From positions 1,178,001 to 1,242,000 of the forward strand of contig NZ_VDYR01000001.1 in assembly GCF_006346325.1 (NCBI RefSeq): 64,000 bases of DNA, written 5' to 3'. The position numbers were made by a program, and so were the translations under genes. The DNA comes from Sphingomonas japonica. GTDB taxonomy: Bacteria > Pseudomonadota > Alphaproteobacteria > Sphingomonadales > Sphingomonadaceae. Shown here piece after piece: positions 28,742 through 37,950 of this stretch (the stretch's first letter is position 1; the number at the start of each line of letters is the position of its first letter). A model generated the notes under the pieces. The model saw only the letters and a list, made by a program, of their open reading frames with translations. It had not been told where the DNA came from and ran no database searches.

Positions 28742-29958
28742 CTGGCACGAACACGGCGGGTCACGCGTCTTTGGGCTCTAAGCACGATCGGGAAAATCCG
28801 ATGACGTCCAGCCGCCCGCGCTTGTCGGTACTGGTGGTGGCTCATGCCGGCCATGTCACTGGCGGGGTGAACAATTTCCTGCGGATCATGCGAAGTTGCT
28901 ATCGCGACCGGGTCGACGCATCGCGGTTCATCAACGGCGGGCGCAAAGGTGAGATGGGCGCGCTGTCGGCTATGCGCCGCATGCTCCGCGACTATGCCCG
29001 GTTCGGCATGTTGCTGCTTCGCCGCAGGTTCGACGTGCTGCACGTCAATCCGTCGCTCGATCGCAGCTCGCTACCGCGCGAGCTGCTGTTCATATGGATC
29101 GCCAGGCTATTGCGGCCGGGCATCAGGGCATTGATATTCTATCGCGGCTGGGACTGGCGAGCCCTTGAATCGATCCGGGCGTCGCGGTGGCAAAGCTGGC
29201 TGTTCGTCAAGACCAACTTCAAGGCCGATCGCATTCTGGTGCTTTCAACCAGTTTCAAGGACGCGCTGCGCGATCTGGGCGTGAATCCGGACAGGATTCA
29301 TGTAAGTTCCACCATGTTTGAGGCAAAGCTGTTTACCGGCGTGCCCGAGCCCGCGCGGGTGGACCGCCAGGCCCTGTTGTTCCTGTCGCGCTTCATCCCT
29401 GCAAAGGGGGGAATCCAGACGATCGAGGCGTTCGCCGATCTGGCCAGCGAATTCGCTGGATGGCGTCTGATCATGGCTGGCGACGGGCCGGAGCGCGGCG
29501 CGCTGGAAGCCAGGGTCGCCGCGCTCGGCATAGGAACAAGGGTGTCGTTCACCGGCTATGTCAGCCACGGTGACAAGGCGGATCTACTGATGCGGTCTGC
29601 CATCTTCGTGCTGCCCACCGCCCATCCCGAGGGAATGCCTAACGCGATCCTGGAAGCGATGGCGGCCGGGCATGTCATCATCACCACCCCCGTCGGCGGC
29701 ATTCCCGATATCGTCTCGGACGACGTCAACGGCGTGATCCTGCCCGATCCGAGCCGCGCCGCAGTGGCTGCGGCAATTCGCCGCTATGTCGCCGATCCCG
29801 CGCTGCTCGCCGAAACATCGCGTAACAATCGCGAAAAGGCATGGACGCTTTGGGAATCGTCGATTGTGTCCGGTCGCATGGCCGATCATTATGAGGCGAT
29901 CGCAGGCAGCCAGGCGCGAAACCAAGCCCCGCCCAATTCCATCTCCGCTGCGAAGTGA
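28738..29958 (+). CDS. GT4-family glycosyltransferase
   Basis: GT-B glycosyltransferase, 406 aa. The N-terminal domain has VVAHAGHVTGGVNNFLRIM (glycine-rich loop) and FDVLHVNPSL. The C-terminal donor domain has FLSRFIPAKGGIQTIEAF, LIMAGDGPERGALE, VSFTGYVSHGDKADLL, and the EX7E-like HPEGMPNAILEAMAAGHVIITTPVGGIPDIV, the clearest family motif here. ATG at 28738 sits in ATGA with the sulfotransferase stop; the ATG at 28801 is an alternative that matches the domain start more closely. It is the last gene of the plus-strand polysaccharide run. Confidence 0.88.
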   Translation: MTGTNTAGHASLGSKHDRENPMTSSRPRLSVLVVAHAGHVTGGVNNFLRIMRSCYRDRVDASRFINGGRKGEMGALSAMRRMLRDYARFGMLLLRRRFDVLHVNPSLDRSSLPRELLFIWIARLLRPGIRALIFYRGWDWRALESIRASRWQSWLFVKTNFKADRILVLSTSFKDALRDLGVNPDRIHVSSTMFEAKLFTGVPEPARVDRQALLFLSRFIPAKGGIQTIEAFADLASEFAGWRLIMAGDGPERGALEARVAALGIGTRVSFTGYVSHGDKADLLMRSAIFVLPTAHPEGMPNAILEAMAAGHVIITTPVGGIPDIVSDDVNGVILPDPSRAAVAAAIRRYVADPALLAETSRNNREKAWTLWESSIVSGRMADHYEAIAGSQARNQAPPNSISAAK

Positions 29959-29982
29959 CGCCGCCACGCGGCTTGTCGCGCC

Positions 29983-31083
29983 CTAGGCGGAACGGATTGA
30001 TGCGACCCGGTGACTGCTGAACCGCTTTCGCCAATTGCGCGTGTAGTGCGTCGACACGGAATACGCCGCAGCACTCAATATCAGGGTCAGTATTATCGAC
30101 AACGACGCGGTGATCGGCGCAGGCAGCACCAGTAGGAGCACCAGGGCTCGCGCATGCAGGTGCCAGAGATACATCTCATAGCTGATCCGCCCCAAGAACC
30201 GAAATGCAGAACGCTCGGTAACCCATCGCAGCAGTCCTAGCCGGGTGTCGAAGAGGACGACGTTTGCGATGAGGAACAGGCCAAGTCCCTGCATGGAATA
30301 ACACAGCACGCTCTGGGTAAGGTCGTCTCGCAGCAACAGGCTGGCGCAGATCAGCGCTCCTCCCCCCCCCGCTATCCAGTATTGCCGCAGCCGACCAACC
30401 CAAGGTTGCCATTTCGAATCCGCGAGCATGGCCGTCAAAAGACAACCCCACGCCAGCGAGTCAAATCGGGTGACCGTAAAATAGTAGTTGAACGACTCAT
30501 GCCCTTCCAACGTGAGGAAGACCATGAAACGCAGCATCAATGGCATCGTGACCAATAGCGCGAATATCAAGATGCGATGTCCCGAACCCCTGACCAGCAA
30601 GAGCAGCAGTGGTATGAGCAGATAGAAATGTTCTTCGATCGCCAATGACCATAACAGGCCATATCCCGGAACACCTTCAGGCCATCCGAAAAGGTCGCGG
30701 CCGATGTTGTAAAAGTTGCCAAGATACAAGAATGCTGCGGTAATTCTCGGCCAGACCAATTCCTCAGGCGCAATAAGAGAGTATAGGGTCAGGGTCGGAA
30801 TCGCCATGATGACCAGCGGCGGGGTCAGGCGCAGGAAGCGGCGAATATAGAATCGGGAAACCGAGAGGCCTTCGCGACATTCTGCCAAGAGCAATCGCGA
30901 TATGAGAAAACCGCTGATGAAGAAGAAGATGGTGACGCCGAAACCACCGGGAATGAACCTGGAAACATCGAAATGCGCCGTTATCACGAGCAGGACGGCG
31001 ACCATTCGCGCGAAATCGAGCACGGGAACATGGCCGAACTCGGCACGCTGCGAAGGAGCCGGCACTTCCGGACGTCGCGTCAT
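29983..31083 (-). CDS. Membrane acyltransferase 3 family (O-acetyltransferase)
   Basis: Inner-membrane protein, 366 aa with about 10 helices, expected to transfer an acetyl or other acyl group to the polysaccharide. Family features: LDFARMVAVLLVITAHF with the catalytic-type histidine in the first helix region, GVTIFFFISGFLISRLLL, FYIRRFLRLTPP, WSLAIEEHFYLLIPLLLL, and GRISYEMYLWHLHAR near the end. It lies 5 bases after the methyltransferase stop on the same strand, so they form a small operon, convergent with the second glycosyltransferase across 24 bases. Confidence 0.88.
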   Translation of the reverse strand: MTRRPEVPAPSQRAEFGHVPVLDFARMVAVLLVITAHFDVSRFIPGGFGVTIFFFISGFLISRLLLAECREGLSVSRFYIRRFLRLTPPLVIMAIPTLTLYSLIAPEELVWPRITAAFLYLGNFYNIGRDLFGWPEGVPGYGLLWSLAIEEHFYLLIPLLLLLVRGSGHRILIFALLVTMPLMLRFMVFLTLEGHESFNYYFTVTRFDSLAWGCLLTAMLADSKWQPWVGRLRQYWIAGGGGALICASLLLRDDLTQSVLCYSMQGLGLFLIANVVLFDTRLGLLRWVTERSAFRFLGRISYEMYLWHLHARALVLLLVLPAPITASLSIILTLILSAAAYSVSTHYTRNWRKRFSSHRVASIRSA

Positions 31084-31088
31084 GACGG

Positions 31089-31805
31089 TCAGCGGCCACC
31101 ATCGGCAGCAGGCCGAATGACCATCACGAAATCGGATTCCAGCATGTTGCGCCCGCTCACCGAACTGCCGATCCGCGCCGCCATGTCATAAGCCAGGCCC
31201 AGCAATGGAACCGTCTTCTTGAGCTTTCCGCGCTTGCTTCGCTCGTACGTCCGGAAATACAGCAGCTCATGCCCTGCCTTGGCGATAAGGTCCGCAAGCC
31301 GATCAGGACTGATATCGGCATGATGAACCGTAGGGAACGGCGCGCGTCCCGGTTCACCGGCGTGGGGTTTCTTGAAGATATGGCGATAGACCCAGACGTG
31401 GAAACTGTGCGGTGTCAGGCGCGTGACCAGCGCCTGGAGCGAATAGCGGCTCGGGCCGGCTAGGATAACGATACCGCCCGGAACGACCGCCGCCAGGAGC
31501 TTGCGGACTACTTTCCATGGATCAGCGAGATGTTCGATCACGTCCCAGGCCACCGCTGCGTCGAACCGCGCGACGCCAAGATCGACTTCGTGAAGGTCGC
31601 CCAGTATCTTTTCGTCGGCGATGTTGCGTTCCAGCTGCTCCGGCGAGATATCGACCACGGTCAGCACCGGAACCACCTCGGTCGGAATTCGAGAAAGCGA
31701 CCCCCCGCCAGCGTCGAGCAGTCGAAAGCTGGATCGTCCCTCCTGCCATTCGGAAATGACGGTGCGCAGCTCGGCTTCCATTTCATCCCGCGCGGTGGTG
31801 CGCAT
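31089..31805 (-). CDS. SAM-dependent class I methyltransferase
   Basis: Encodes 238 aa. The SAM-binding core has FRLLDAGGGSLSRI (motif I), TVVDISPEQLERN (acidic loop), FDAAVAWDVIEHLADPWKVV (motif IV) and PGGIVILAGPS, as in Methyltransf_11/23 enzymes. The start at 31805 is preferred over a frame opening 30 codons upstream because GGAGG lies 9 bases before this ATG. It may methylate a sugar of the polysaccharide or a lipid carrier; the target is unknown. It is first in a two-gene operon with the acyltransferase. The 250 bases upstream (31806-32055) hold no gene I can support. Confidence 0.82.
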   Translation of the reverse strand: MRTTARDEMEAELRTVISEWQEGRSSFRLLDAGGGSLSRIPTEVVPVLTVVDISPEQLERNIADEKILGDLHEVDLGVARFDAAVAWDVIEHLADPWKVVRKLLAAVVPGGIVILAGPSRYSLQALVTRLTPHSFHVWVYRHIFKKPHAGEPGRAPFPTVHHADISPDRLADLIAKAGHELLYFRTYERSKRGKLKKTVPLLGLAYDMAARIGSSVSGRNMLESDFVMVIRPAADGGR

Positions 31806-32055
31806 ATGTCTAATCCTCCGACAGGCTGCACCGCATCGATCGATGCGGATACAATGGCCCTGGTGCAGCGCAAAAACGCCTTGCAGAAGTGTCATCGGCG
31901 GTCAACGCCGTGACGGGGCTCGATGGTCGGCTGACCGGAATGGACGTAACAGCACCACAGTCGATAGCGTGGCGCCGGTCAGATGCCTCAGCCCGGCGTC
32001 GCTGCGGCGACGAATGTTCGCTGGCGCGATATAGTCCGTCTGCCTAGACCGTGGC

Positions 32056-32691
32056 ATGGACACCGTCACAGCCTATCAGGGGCTTATCGCCGGCATTGTC
32101 ACCGACACCGGTTGGGACAATCGATTTCTGCACCTCAATGCCGGCCTGCTCGTGCTGTTCATTGCACGCCTGGCCACCAGACGGCCGCTGGCCACGATGA
32201 TGCCGCTTGCCGTGGTCATCGTCGCAGAATTGGCGAACGAGGTGATGGATCGGCTCAATGAGGGATCGTGGCGGCTGCCGGACACCGCCCAGGATATTTG
32301 GATCACGCTGTTCTGGCCGGTTTGCCTGTCCCTGGCAGCATGGGTGCGGACGGCGTGGCCGGGGCTTGTCAATCACAGCCCCGACGAGCGACCAGGGCAG
32401 GTAGCATCCCTGACGACGCATCCAGCGCTTTCCGCTGCGTCCGTGAAATCGCGCGGGACGATTGCCGCATGCGGAGCGCTTTTGGTGGTCGTTGCCGCAG
32501 CGATCGAGATAACCGAAATCGGTGGACCACCCGTCACCGGCCCCCGAGGCCTCCCCCGCGACAAAGCGACATATCTTGCCCAGGCGGAGAAGCGCTTCGA
32601 AAAGCTCGACACCAATGACGACCAGCTGGTCAGTCCAGAGGAAATCGAGGCCCGCAGGGCCACGTTACCCTGCAATTGCTCTGGTCGATAA
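32056..32691 (+). CDS. Membrane protein with C-terminal EF-hand
   Basis: 211 aa, not assigned to a named family. Two or three helices lie at about 28-60, 80-100 and 135-152 (LHLNAGLLVLFIARLA, ITLFWPVCLSLAAW, AACGALLVVVAAAIEI). The first half (HLNAG...ELANEVMDR...PDTAQDIWITLFWP) resembles small integral membrane proteins of sphingomonads that are vaguely VanZ-like. The end has one canonical EF-hand loop, DTNDDQLVSPEE, with Asp1, Asn3, Asp5, Ser9 and Glu12 in place for calcium. A TATAGT at 32030 may be its -10. It sits between the polysaccharide module and the LOV kinase gene. Confidence 0.65.
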   Translation: MDTVTAYQGLIAGIVTDTGWDNRFLHLNAGLLVLFIARLATRRPLATMMPLAVVIVAELANEVMDRLNEGSWRLPDTAQDIWITLFWPVCLSLAAWVRTAWPGLVNHSPDERPGQVASLTTHPALSAASVKSRGTIAACGALLVVVAAAIEITEIGGPPVTGPRGLPRDKATYLAQAEKRFEKLDTNDDQLVSPEEIEARRATLPCNCSGR

Positions 32692-32880
32692 GGCACTGAC
32701 GGCGGCGTGCATGTCTGGTCCGCTTGAACGACAGGGGAGCATGCGACGCCCGCGTCGGGCCGCCACACAAAAAACGGCTTTCCCCCGCTCAACTAGCCGC
32801 TATTCAATGGCTTCCAGCGCGATACGCCAGCCCTGCGCATGGCCTGTCGAGCCTCCCCGCCCAACCTGGAGCGCAGCAGC

Positions 32881-34500
32881 ATGTCCGACGCCGAGAGTTC
32901 CAATCCCACGTCGGAACTCCCGGCCCATCGCCGCCCGCGATCGACGCTGACCAAGGCAGGTTTCTCGGGCACCGACGACATTTTCTTCGCCGCGGTCGAG
33001 ATGACGCGGATGCCGATGATCGTCACCGATCCGCATCGCGAAGACAATCCGATCGTGTTCGCCAACGCCGCGTTCGTGCAGATGACCGGGTATGACATCA
33101 ACGACCTGCTCGGGCGAAACTGCCGGTTCCTGCAGGGGGCGGATACCGATCCGACCGCGGTTGGCCAGATTCGCGAAGCGGTGGCCAACCGTTCGCAGGT
33201 CGCGGTCGAAATCATCAACTACAAGAAGGACGGGTCGGCGTTCTGGAACGCGCTCTACATCGCGCCGGTGTTCAGCAACGATGGCGATCTCGTCTACTTC
33301 TTCGCGTCGCAGCTCGATGTATCGCGGCGCCGCGACGCCGAGGAGGCGCTGCGCCAGGCGCAGAAGATGGAAGCGGTCGGCCAGCTGACCGGCGGCATCG
33401 CGCATGATTTCAACAATATGCTGACGGTGGTGCTCGGCAATCTCGACGGCGTGCTCGAACAGGAGACGTTGAGCGAGCGCGGGCGCAAGCGGATCACGCG
33501 TGCGATCGAAGGCGGGCGCCGCGCCGAACAGCTTACCCAGCAGCTGCTGGCCTTCGCCCGCAAGCAGCGGCTCGAAGGGCGGCCGACCAATCTCAACGGG
33601 CTGATCGCGTCGCTGCGCGAATTCCTGGCGCGCACGCTGGGATCGAATTTCGAGATCGAGACGCGGTTCGCGGGCGACCTGTGGACGTGCAAAGTCGATC
33701 CGGTGCAGACCGAAGTGGCGCTGCTCAACATCCTGATCAACGCGCGCGATGCGATGGCGGATGGCGGGCGCGTCGTGATCGAAACTGCCAACCGCTACCT
33801 GTCCGAGGACGACGCGCGCTCGCACGGCGACGTGCGGCCCGGATCGTACGTGACCCTGTCGATCACCGACAATGGCGAGGGCATCCCGGCCGACGTGATG
33901 CCGCGTGTGCTCGAGCCGTTCTTCACCACCAAGGACGTCGGCAAGGGTTCGGGCATGGGACTGAGCATGGTCTATGGCTTCATGCGCCAGACCGGGGGCT
34001 ATGTCCGCATCTACAGTGAGGTCGGGGTAGGCACCACCGTGCGGCTGTATTTCCCGGCGCTCGAAGGCACGCAGGCGGATGCGCCGACCAAGACGAAGAC
34101 GGCGGCGGTGCGCGGCGGGTCCGAAAGCGTGCTGGTGGTCGAGGACAATCCCGATGTGCGCGAACTGGCCACCGGCATCCTCACCGATTTCGGGTATCGC
34201 GTGACTGCTGCCGAGGACGGTGCGCAGGCGCTGGAAATCCTCGAGGGCGCGCAGCGCTTCGACCTGTTGTTCACCGACCTGGTGATGCCGGGCGGAATCA
34301 ACGGCGTGACCCTGGCGCGGGCAGCGCGGGAAAGCCAGCCGCGGCTCAAGATCCTGTTGACCACCGGCTATGCCGAGGCGGGGCTGGCGAGCGACGTCCC
34401 CGACCTGACCGGCGAGTTCGAGCTTATCAACAAGCCCTATCGCCGGTCGGACCTGGCACAGAAGGTGCGCCGCATCCTCGACGGCGCCTCGGGCGTTTGA
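32881..34500 (+). CDS. LOV-domain hybrid sensor histidine kinase (blue-light receptor)
   Basis: Soluble photoreceptor kinase, 539 aa. The LOV domain (about 30-145) contains the flavin motif GRNCRFLQG with the photo-adduct Cys81. A HisKA dimerisation domain follows with GGIAHDFNN (phospho-acceptor His175), then HATPase_c (LNILINARDAM, ITDNGEGIP, GKGSGMGLSMVYGF), and a C-terminal receiver (about 415-535) with VVEDN, DLLFTDLVMPGG and KP. ATG at 32881 has GGAG 9 bases upstream and is preferred over one 14 codons earlier. A single-domain receiver gene lies convergent next to it. It probably couples blue light to lifestyle or stress decisions. Confidence 0.93.
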   Translation: MSDAESSNPTSELPAHRRPRSTLTKAGFSGTDDIFFAAVEMTRMPMIVTDPHREDNPIVFANAAFVQMTGYDINDLLGRNCRFLQGADTDPTAVGQIREAVANRSQVAVEIINYKKDGSAFWNALYIAPVFSNDGDLVYFFASQLDVSRRRDAEEALRQAQKMEAVGQLTGGIAHDFNNMLTVVLGNLDGVLEQETLSERGRKRITRAIEGGRRAEQLTQQLLAFARKQRLEGRPTNLNGLIASLREFLARTLGSNFEIETRFAGDLWTCKVDPVQTEVALLNILINARDAMADGGRVVIETANRYLSEDDARSHGDVRPGSYVTLSITDNGEGIPADVMPRVLEPFFTTKDVGKGSGMGLSMVYGFMRQTGGYVRIYSEVGVGTTVRLYFPALEGTQADAPTKTKTAAVRGGSESVLVVEDNPDVRELATGILTDFGYRVTAAEDGAQALEILEGAQRFDLLFTDLVMPGGINGVTLARAARESQPRLKILLTTGYAEAGLASDVPDLTGEFELINKPYRRSDLAQKVRRILDGASGV

Positions 34501-34515
34501 GCCGCGGCACGCGGC
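34501..34515. other. Hairpin between convergent LOV kinase and receiver genes
   Basis: GCCGCG-GCA-CGCGGC forms a perfect 6-pair, all G-C stem immediately after the LOV kinase stop. There is no T-run on either side, so it is at most a weak or Rho-assisted terminator. Confidence 0.3.
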
Positions 34516-34527
34516 CGCTCCTGACCG

Positions 34528-34875
34528 TCAGGCGAGCGCGCCGAGCGCCTTTTCGACGCCGTCCATCGTGAACGGCTTGGCCAGCACCGGTCGGTCGCGA
34601 TGCGCATCGGCCAGCGTGTCGCCGCCGGTGGCGACGACGAACGGGATGCCCGCGGCGGCCAGCGCGTCGGCGACCGGCCAGCTTTTTTCCCCGCCGCGCA
34701 GATTGACGTCGAGGATCGCCGCGTCGATGCCGCCCTGCTCAATCGCCGCGAGCGCAGCGGCGACGCAGTCGGCGGTTCCGGCTACCTCCCGGTCGAGCGC
34801 GTCGAGGAAATCCTCGAGCATCATGGCGATCAGGGGTTCGTCCTCGACCAGGAGGATGCGGCGTAAGCTACTCAT
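34528..34875 (-). CDS. Single-domain response regulator
   Basis: 115 aa, a receiver domain and nothing else. The phosphorylation site is intact: VEDEP acidic pair near the N-terminus, phospho-acceptor Asp56 in AAILDVNLRGG, and Lys in LAKPF. With no output domain it must act by protein-protein contact or as a phosphate sink. ATG at 34875 is chosen; a GTG at 34893 would add six residues. It is convergent with the LOV kinase gene and 41 bases downstream of cckA on the same strand; both are candidate partners. Confidence 0.85.
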   Translation of the reverse strand: MSSLRRILLVEDEPLIAMMLEDFLDALDREVAGTADCVAAALAAIEQGGIDAAILDVNLRGGEKSWPVADALAAAGIPFVVATGGDTLADAHRDRPVLAKPFTMDGVEKALGALA

Positions 34876-34916
34876 AAGCGGCGTGCCTTGCACGGCTTGG
34901 CCCGGTTAGCCAAGCA

Positions 34917-37313
34917 TCATTTCGCTGCCAGCACGTCTCGCGCCGCCTCGGCCAGTTGCTGTACCGAAAACGGCTTGGGCAGGAAGGCGACGTTGTCGAG
35001 GTCGATCGACTTGCGCAGCTGTTCCTCGGCATAGCCCGACATGAACAGGATCGGCAGATCGGGATAGCGCTCGCGCACATGGCGGACCATCGTCGGCCCG
35101 TCCATCGACGGCATCACCACGTCGGAGATCAGCAGGTCGGGACGCTCGCAGGTCTCGAGCAGTTCGAGCGCGGCTTCACCATTCTCGGCAGCGATCACCG
35201 TATAGCCCTGGCGCACCAGCGCGCGTTCGGCGACGGCGCGGACCATGTCCTCGTCCTCGACCAGCAGCACCAGCCCGGTGCCCCACGTATCAGCCTTGGG
35301 CCGGGCTGCGAGCGGTGCGGGCTTCGCCGCCGGCGCGGCGGCGTGGACCGGCAGGAAGATGGTGAACACCGCCCCGCCCCCCGGCGGCGATTCGGCGAAG
35401 ATATAGCCGCCCGACTGCTTGATGATGCCGTACACCGTCGACAGGCCGAGCCCTGTGCCCTTGCCGACTTCCTTGGTGGTGAAGAACGGCTCCCAGATCT
35501 TGGGCAGCACGTCCGCGGGAATGCCGGTGCCGGTGTCGGAAATGCGCAGCGCCGAATAGTCGCCGACCGGCAGCACCTCGTCATCCATCTGGCGGACCTG
35601 CGAGGCCGAAATCGCCAGCGTCTCGATCGTCACGGTGCCGCCGCCCGAGGGATTGGCGGCGAGCATCGCGTCGCGCGCGTTGACCGCCAGGTTCACGACA
35701 ACCTGTTCGAGCTGGCCGGGATCGGCGCGTACCGAACCGAGGCTGCGGCCGTGGCGGACCTCGAGCGCGACGGTTTCGCCGAGCAGCCGCTTCAGGAGGT
35801 TCGAGACTTCGGAGATGATGTCGGGCAGCTGGAGCACTTGTGGGCGCAGCGTCTGCTGGCGCGAGAAGGCGAGCAGCTGGCGAGTCAGGCTGGCGGCGCG
35901 GTTCGAATTGATGCGCACCTGCTGGATATCGTCGTAATCGCTATCGCCGGGGGTGTGGCGCATCAGCATCAGGTCGCAATGGCCGATGATCGCGGTCAGG
36001 ATGTTGTTGAAATCGTGCGCGACGCCCCCCGCCAGCTGGCCCACCGCCTGCATCTTGGTCGCCTGCGCGACCTGACGCTTGAGCTTGCCCTCCTCGCCCG
36101 AATCCTTGAGCCCGATCAGCACCGCCGCATCGCCCAGCCCGCGGGCACCGGTCAGGGTGAGCGCGATCGCCTCGTCGGGACGGTCGGCGAGGCGCACGGT
36201 CATGTCGGCGCTGTGCTGCGCGCCGCCGCCGAAGCGGCGGATCGCGTCGGCAAGCGGCGCCTTGTCCTCGCGCACGACGATATCGCCTGGATAGAGCGGC
36301 GGCGCCGCGACCTTGACCCCGACCGCCTGGACGAAGGCGTCGTTCATGTGCACCAGCCGCCCGTCACGCCCGACCAGCGCGAGCCCGAACGGCAGCAGCG
36401 ACACCAGCGCGTGGATTTGGCTCGCAGCGCTGCCGCCGACCACCGGCGCGGCGATCGCACCGCCCTCCTCGTCGAGCAGCGCGATCAGGATCGGCGCGCC
36501 GTCGCCGTCCAGCAGCGGCACCTCGACGAGGCGCAGCGGCACCGCATCGTCGCCCTCGCGCTCGAAGCGGATACGGCCGGCGCCGTCGGTGACGAGGAAG
36601 CGGGCGAAATCGCGCCCGTCGATCGCGGCTTCCTCATGCCCCATCGCGCGCAGGCGGAACACGCGGTTGGCGGCGCGCACGCGGCCCTCGGGCGTCACGA
36701 GCACCGTCATGATCCCGGCGGCGGCGAGCCGGTCGCCGGTCGCGCCGGCGATCGCTTCGGCAAGGTCGCTGCCAGACGCTTTGGCCGGATCGGCGGCGAA
36801 CCGCCACACCAGCATGTCGTCGCCGGCACGCGTGACGGAAACGTCGATCTGGCCGGCCTCGCCGGTCAGCCCGGGCGCACTGGCGCTGCCGTCACGCCAC
36901 GCCGCGCGTCCGGCGGCACCGAGCGCGGCGATGCCGGCATCGCCGACCGCGAGATTGGGGGGTGTCGGAAACTCGCCGAACAGCGCTTCATAGGCGTCGT
37001 TGGCGCAGACCAGCCGCCCCGAGCGATCGGTTACCGCCAATGCATCGGGCGATGCCGCCGCAAGTGCGCGCGCGACAGACCAGTCGATCACCGCTTCCGT
37101 CGCGGGAGCCTGGCGTGCGAACCGCACGGCACTGGCGATGCCGCCCGCAACGATCAGCCCCGTGGCCAGCGCTCCGGCGGCGATGGCGAGGTCGCCGAGC
37201 AGCCACAGCATCGCCAACGCCGCCGCCACCGCCGCCAGCACCGCGATCGCGATCGGCTGCCCGAGCGGCGATGCGGGTGCGGTCGGCGTCACGACGGGCG
37301 ATTGCGAAGCCAT
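34917..37313 (-). CDS. cckA: Hybrid histidine kinase CckA
   Basis: Essential cell-cycle and CtrA-pathway kinase/phosphatase of alphaproteobacteria, 798 aa. Two N-terminal helices (about 19-65), PAS-type sensor regions, HisKA with GGVAHDFNNILTAIIGHCDLM, HATPase_c (VVVNLAVNARDAM, ISDTGTGIP, GKGTGLGLSTVYGIIKQSGG), and a C-terminal receiver with LVEDED, LLISDVVMPSMDG and FLPKPF. HCDLMLMRHTPGDSDYDDI is characteristic of CckA. The frame stays open to 37817, but that would cover the DUF2062 gene; ATG at 37313 fits. It is last in the run smpB, DUF2062, cckA. Confidence 0.93.
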   Translation of the reverse strand: MASQSPVVTPTAPASPLGQPIAIAVLAAVAAALAMLWLLGDLAIAAGALATGLIVAGGIASAVRFARQAPATEAVIDWSVARALAAASPDALAVTDRSGRLVCANDAYEALFGEFPTPPNLAVGDAGIAALGAAGRAAWRDGSASAPGLTGEAGQIDVSVTRAGDDMLVWRFAADPAKASGSDLAEAIAGATGDRLAAAGIMTVLVTPEGRVRAANRVFRLRAMGHEEAAIDGRDFARFLVTDGAGRIRFEREGDDAVPLRLVEVPLLDGDGAPILIALLDEEGGAIAAPVVGGSAASQIHALVSLLPFGLALVGRDGRLVHMNDAFVQAVGVKVAAPPLYPGDIVVREDKAPLADAIRRFGGGAQHSADMTVRLADRPDEAIALTLTGARGLGDAAVLIGLKDSGEEGKLKRQVAQATKMQAVGQLAGGVAHDFNNILTAIIGHCDLMLMRHTPGDSDYDDIQQVRINSNRAASLTRQLLAFSRQQTLRPQVLQLPDIISEVSNLLKRLLGETVALEVRHGRSLGSVRADPGQLEQVVVNLAVNARDAMLAANPSGGGTVTIETLAISASQVRQMDDEVLPVGDYSALRISDTGTGIPADVLPKIWEPFFTTKEVGKGTGLGLSTVYGIIKQSGGYIFAESPPGGGAVFTIFLPVHAAAPAAKPAPLAARPKADTWGTGLVLLVEDEDMVRAVAERALVRQGYTVIAAENGEAALELLETCERPDLLISDVVMPSMDGPTMVRHVRERYPDLPILFMSGYAEEQLRKSIDLDNVAFLPKPFSVQQLAEAARDVLAAK

Positions 37314-37375
37314 ATCGCCTGATTGCGGGATGCCCGGCGGGTGCGTCAAGCGGCGCTGCGCGGGGTGGACCAGGC

Positions 37376-37936
37376 TCACGCCGAGTGGCGGTGGCGCAGC
37401 CGCCATTTCGCCGCCATGCGCAGCCGCCAGACCCACACGGCCACGACATAGCCGACCACTGCGCTGACCAGCGCGATCAGCGTCAGTCCGATCAGCAGCG
37501 CCGGCGCGGCTTCGGAAAACAGCCAGCCGATCCATTCTCCGACGCCCGCATGCGCATCGACCAGCGCCATGAACCCCGATGCGTCGGCGCTGCGCCCGAG
37601 CAGGAAATTGCCGAGATAGACCGACGCATAGAGGATGAACGGCGTCGTCGCCGGATTGCTCAGAAAGGTCATCGCCGCGGCGACCGGGACATTGGCGCGG
37701 AACGGCAGCGCCAGCAGTGCCGCGCCGGCTATCTGCAATCCGGGGATCATAAGGAAGATGCCGACGAATACGCCAAGCGCCGTTCCGCGCGGTACCGACC
37801 GGCGGGTGAAGCGCCACAATTCCGGCGCGAGCACGCGATGCGCGACCGGGCGCAGGAAGCGGCTGCTTTCGAGTTGCTCACGCGTCGGGAATTGCGACAC
37901 GATCCAGCGTGTCAGGCGGTCCTTGTCCCTGGCCAT
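37376..37936 (-). CDS. DUF2062 membrane protein
   Basis: 186 aa with about three helices (VFVGIFLMIPGLQIAGAALLALPF, PALLIGLTLIALVSAVVGYVVAVW). The DUF2062 core is visible: N-terminal RFLRPVAHRVLAPELWRF, RSVPRGTALGVFVGIF, and NVPVAAAMTFLSNPATTPFILY, where NP..TP is the best-conserved part. The biochemical role is unknown. It lies 14 bases after smpB and 62 bases before cckA, likely one transcript. Confidence 0.88.
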   Translation of the reverse strand: MARDKDRLTRWIVSQFPTREQLESSRFLRPVAHRVLAPELWRFTRRSVPRGTALGVFVGIFLMIPGLQIAGAALLALPFRANVPVAAAMTFLSNPATTPFILYASVYLGNFLLGRSADASGFMALVDAHAGVGEWIGWLFSEAAPALLIGLTLIALVSAVVGYVVAVWVWRLRMAAKWRLRHRHSA

Positions 37937-37950
37937 CTCAGGCAGCCATG

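Noticed and set aside
34956..37322. Open frame of about 788 codons on the plus strand opposite cckA
   Set aside because: Antisense mirror of cckA; His/Arg/Ala-rich with no recognisable motif.
37314..37817. Upstream extension of the cckA frame
   Set aside because: Would overlap most of the well-supported DUF2062 gene; the ATG at 37313 starts the family-like N-terminus.
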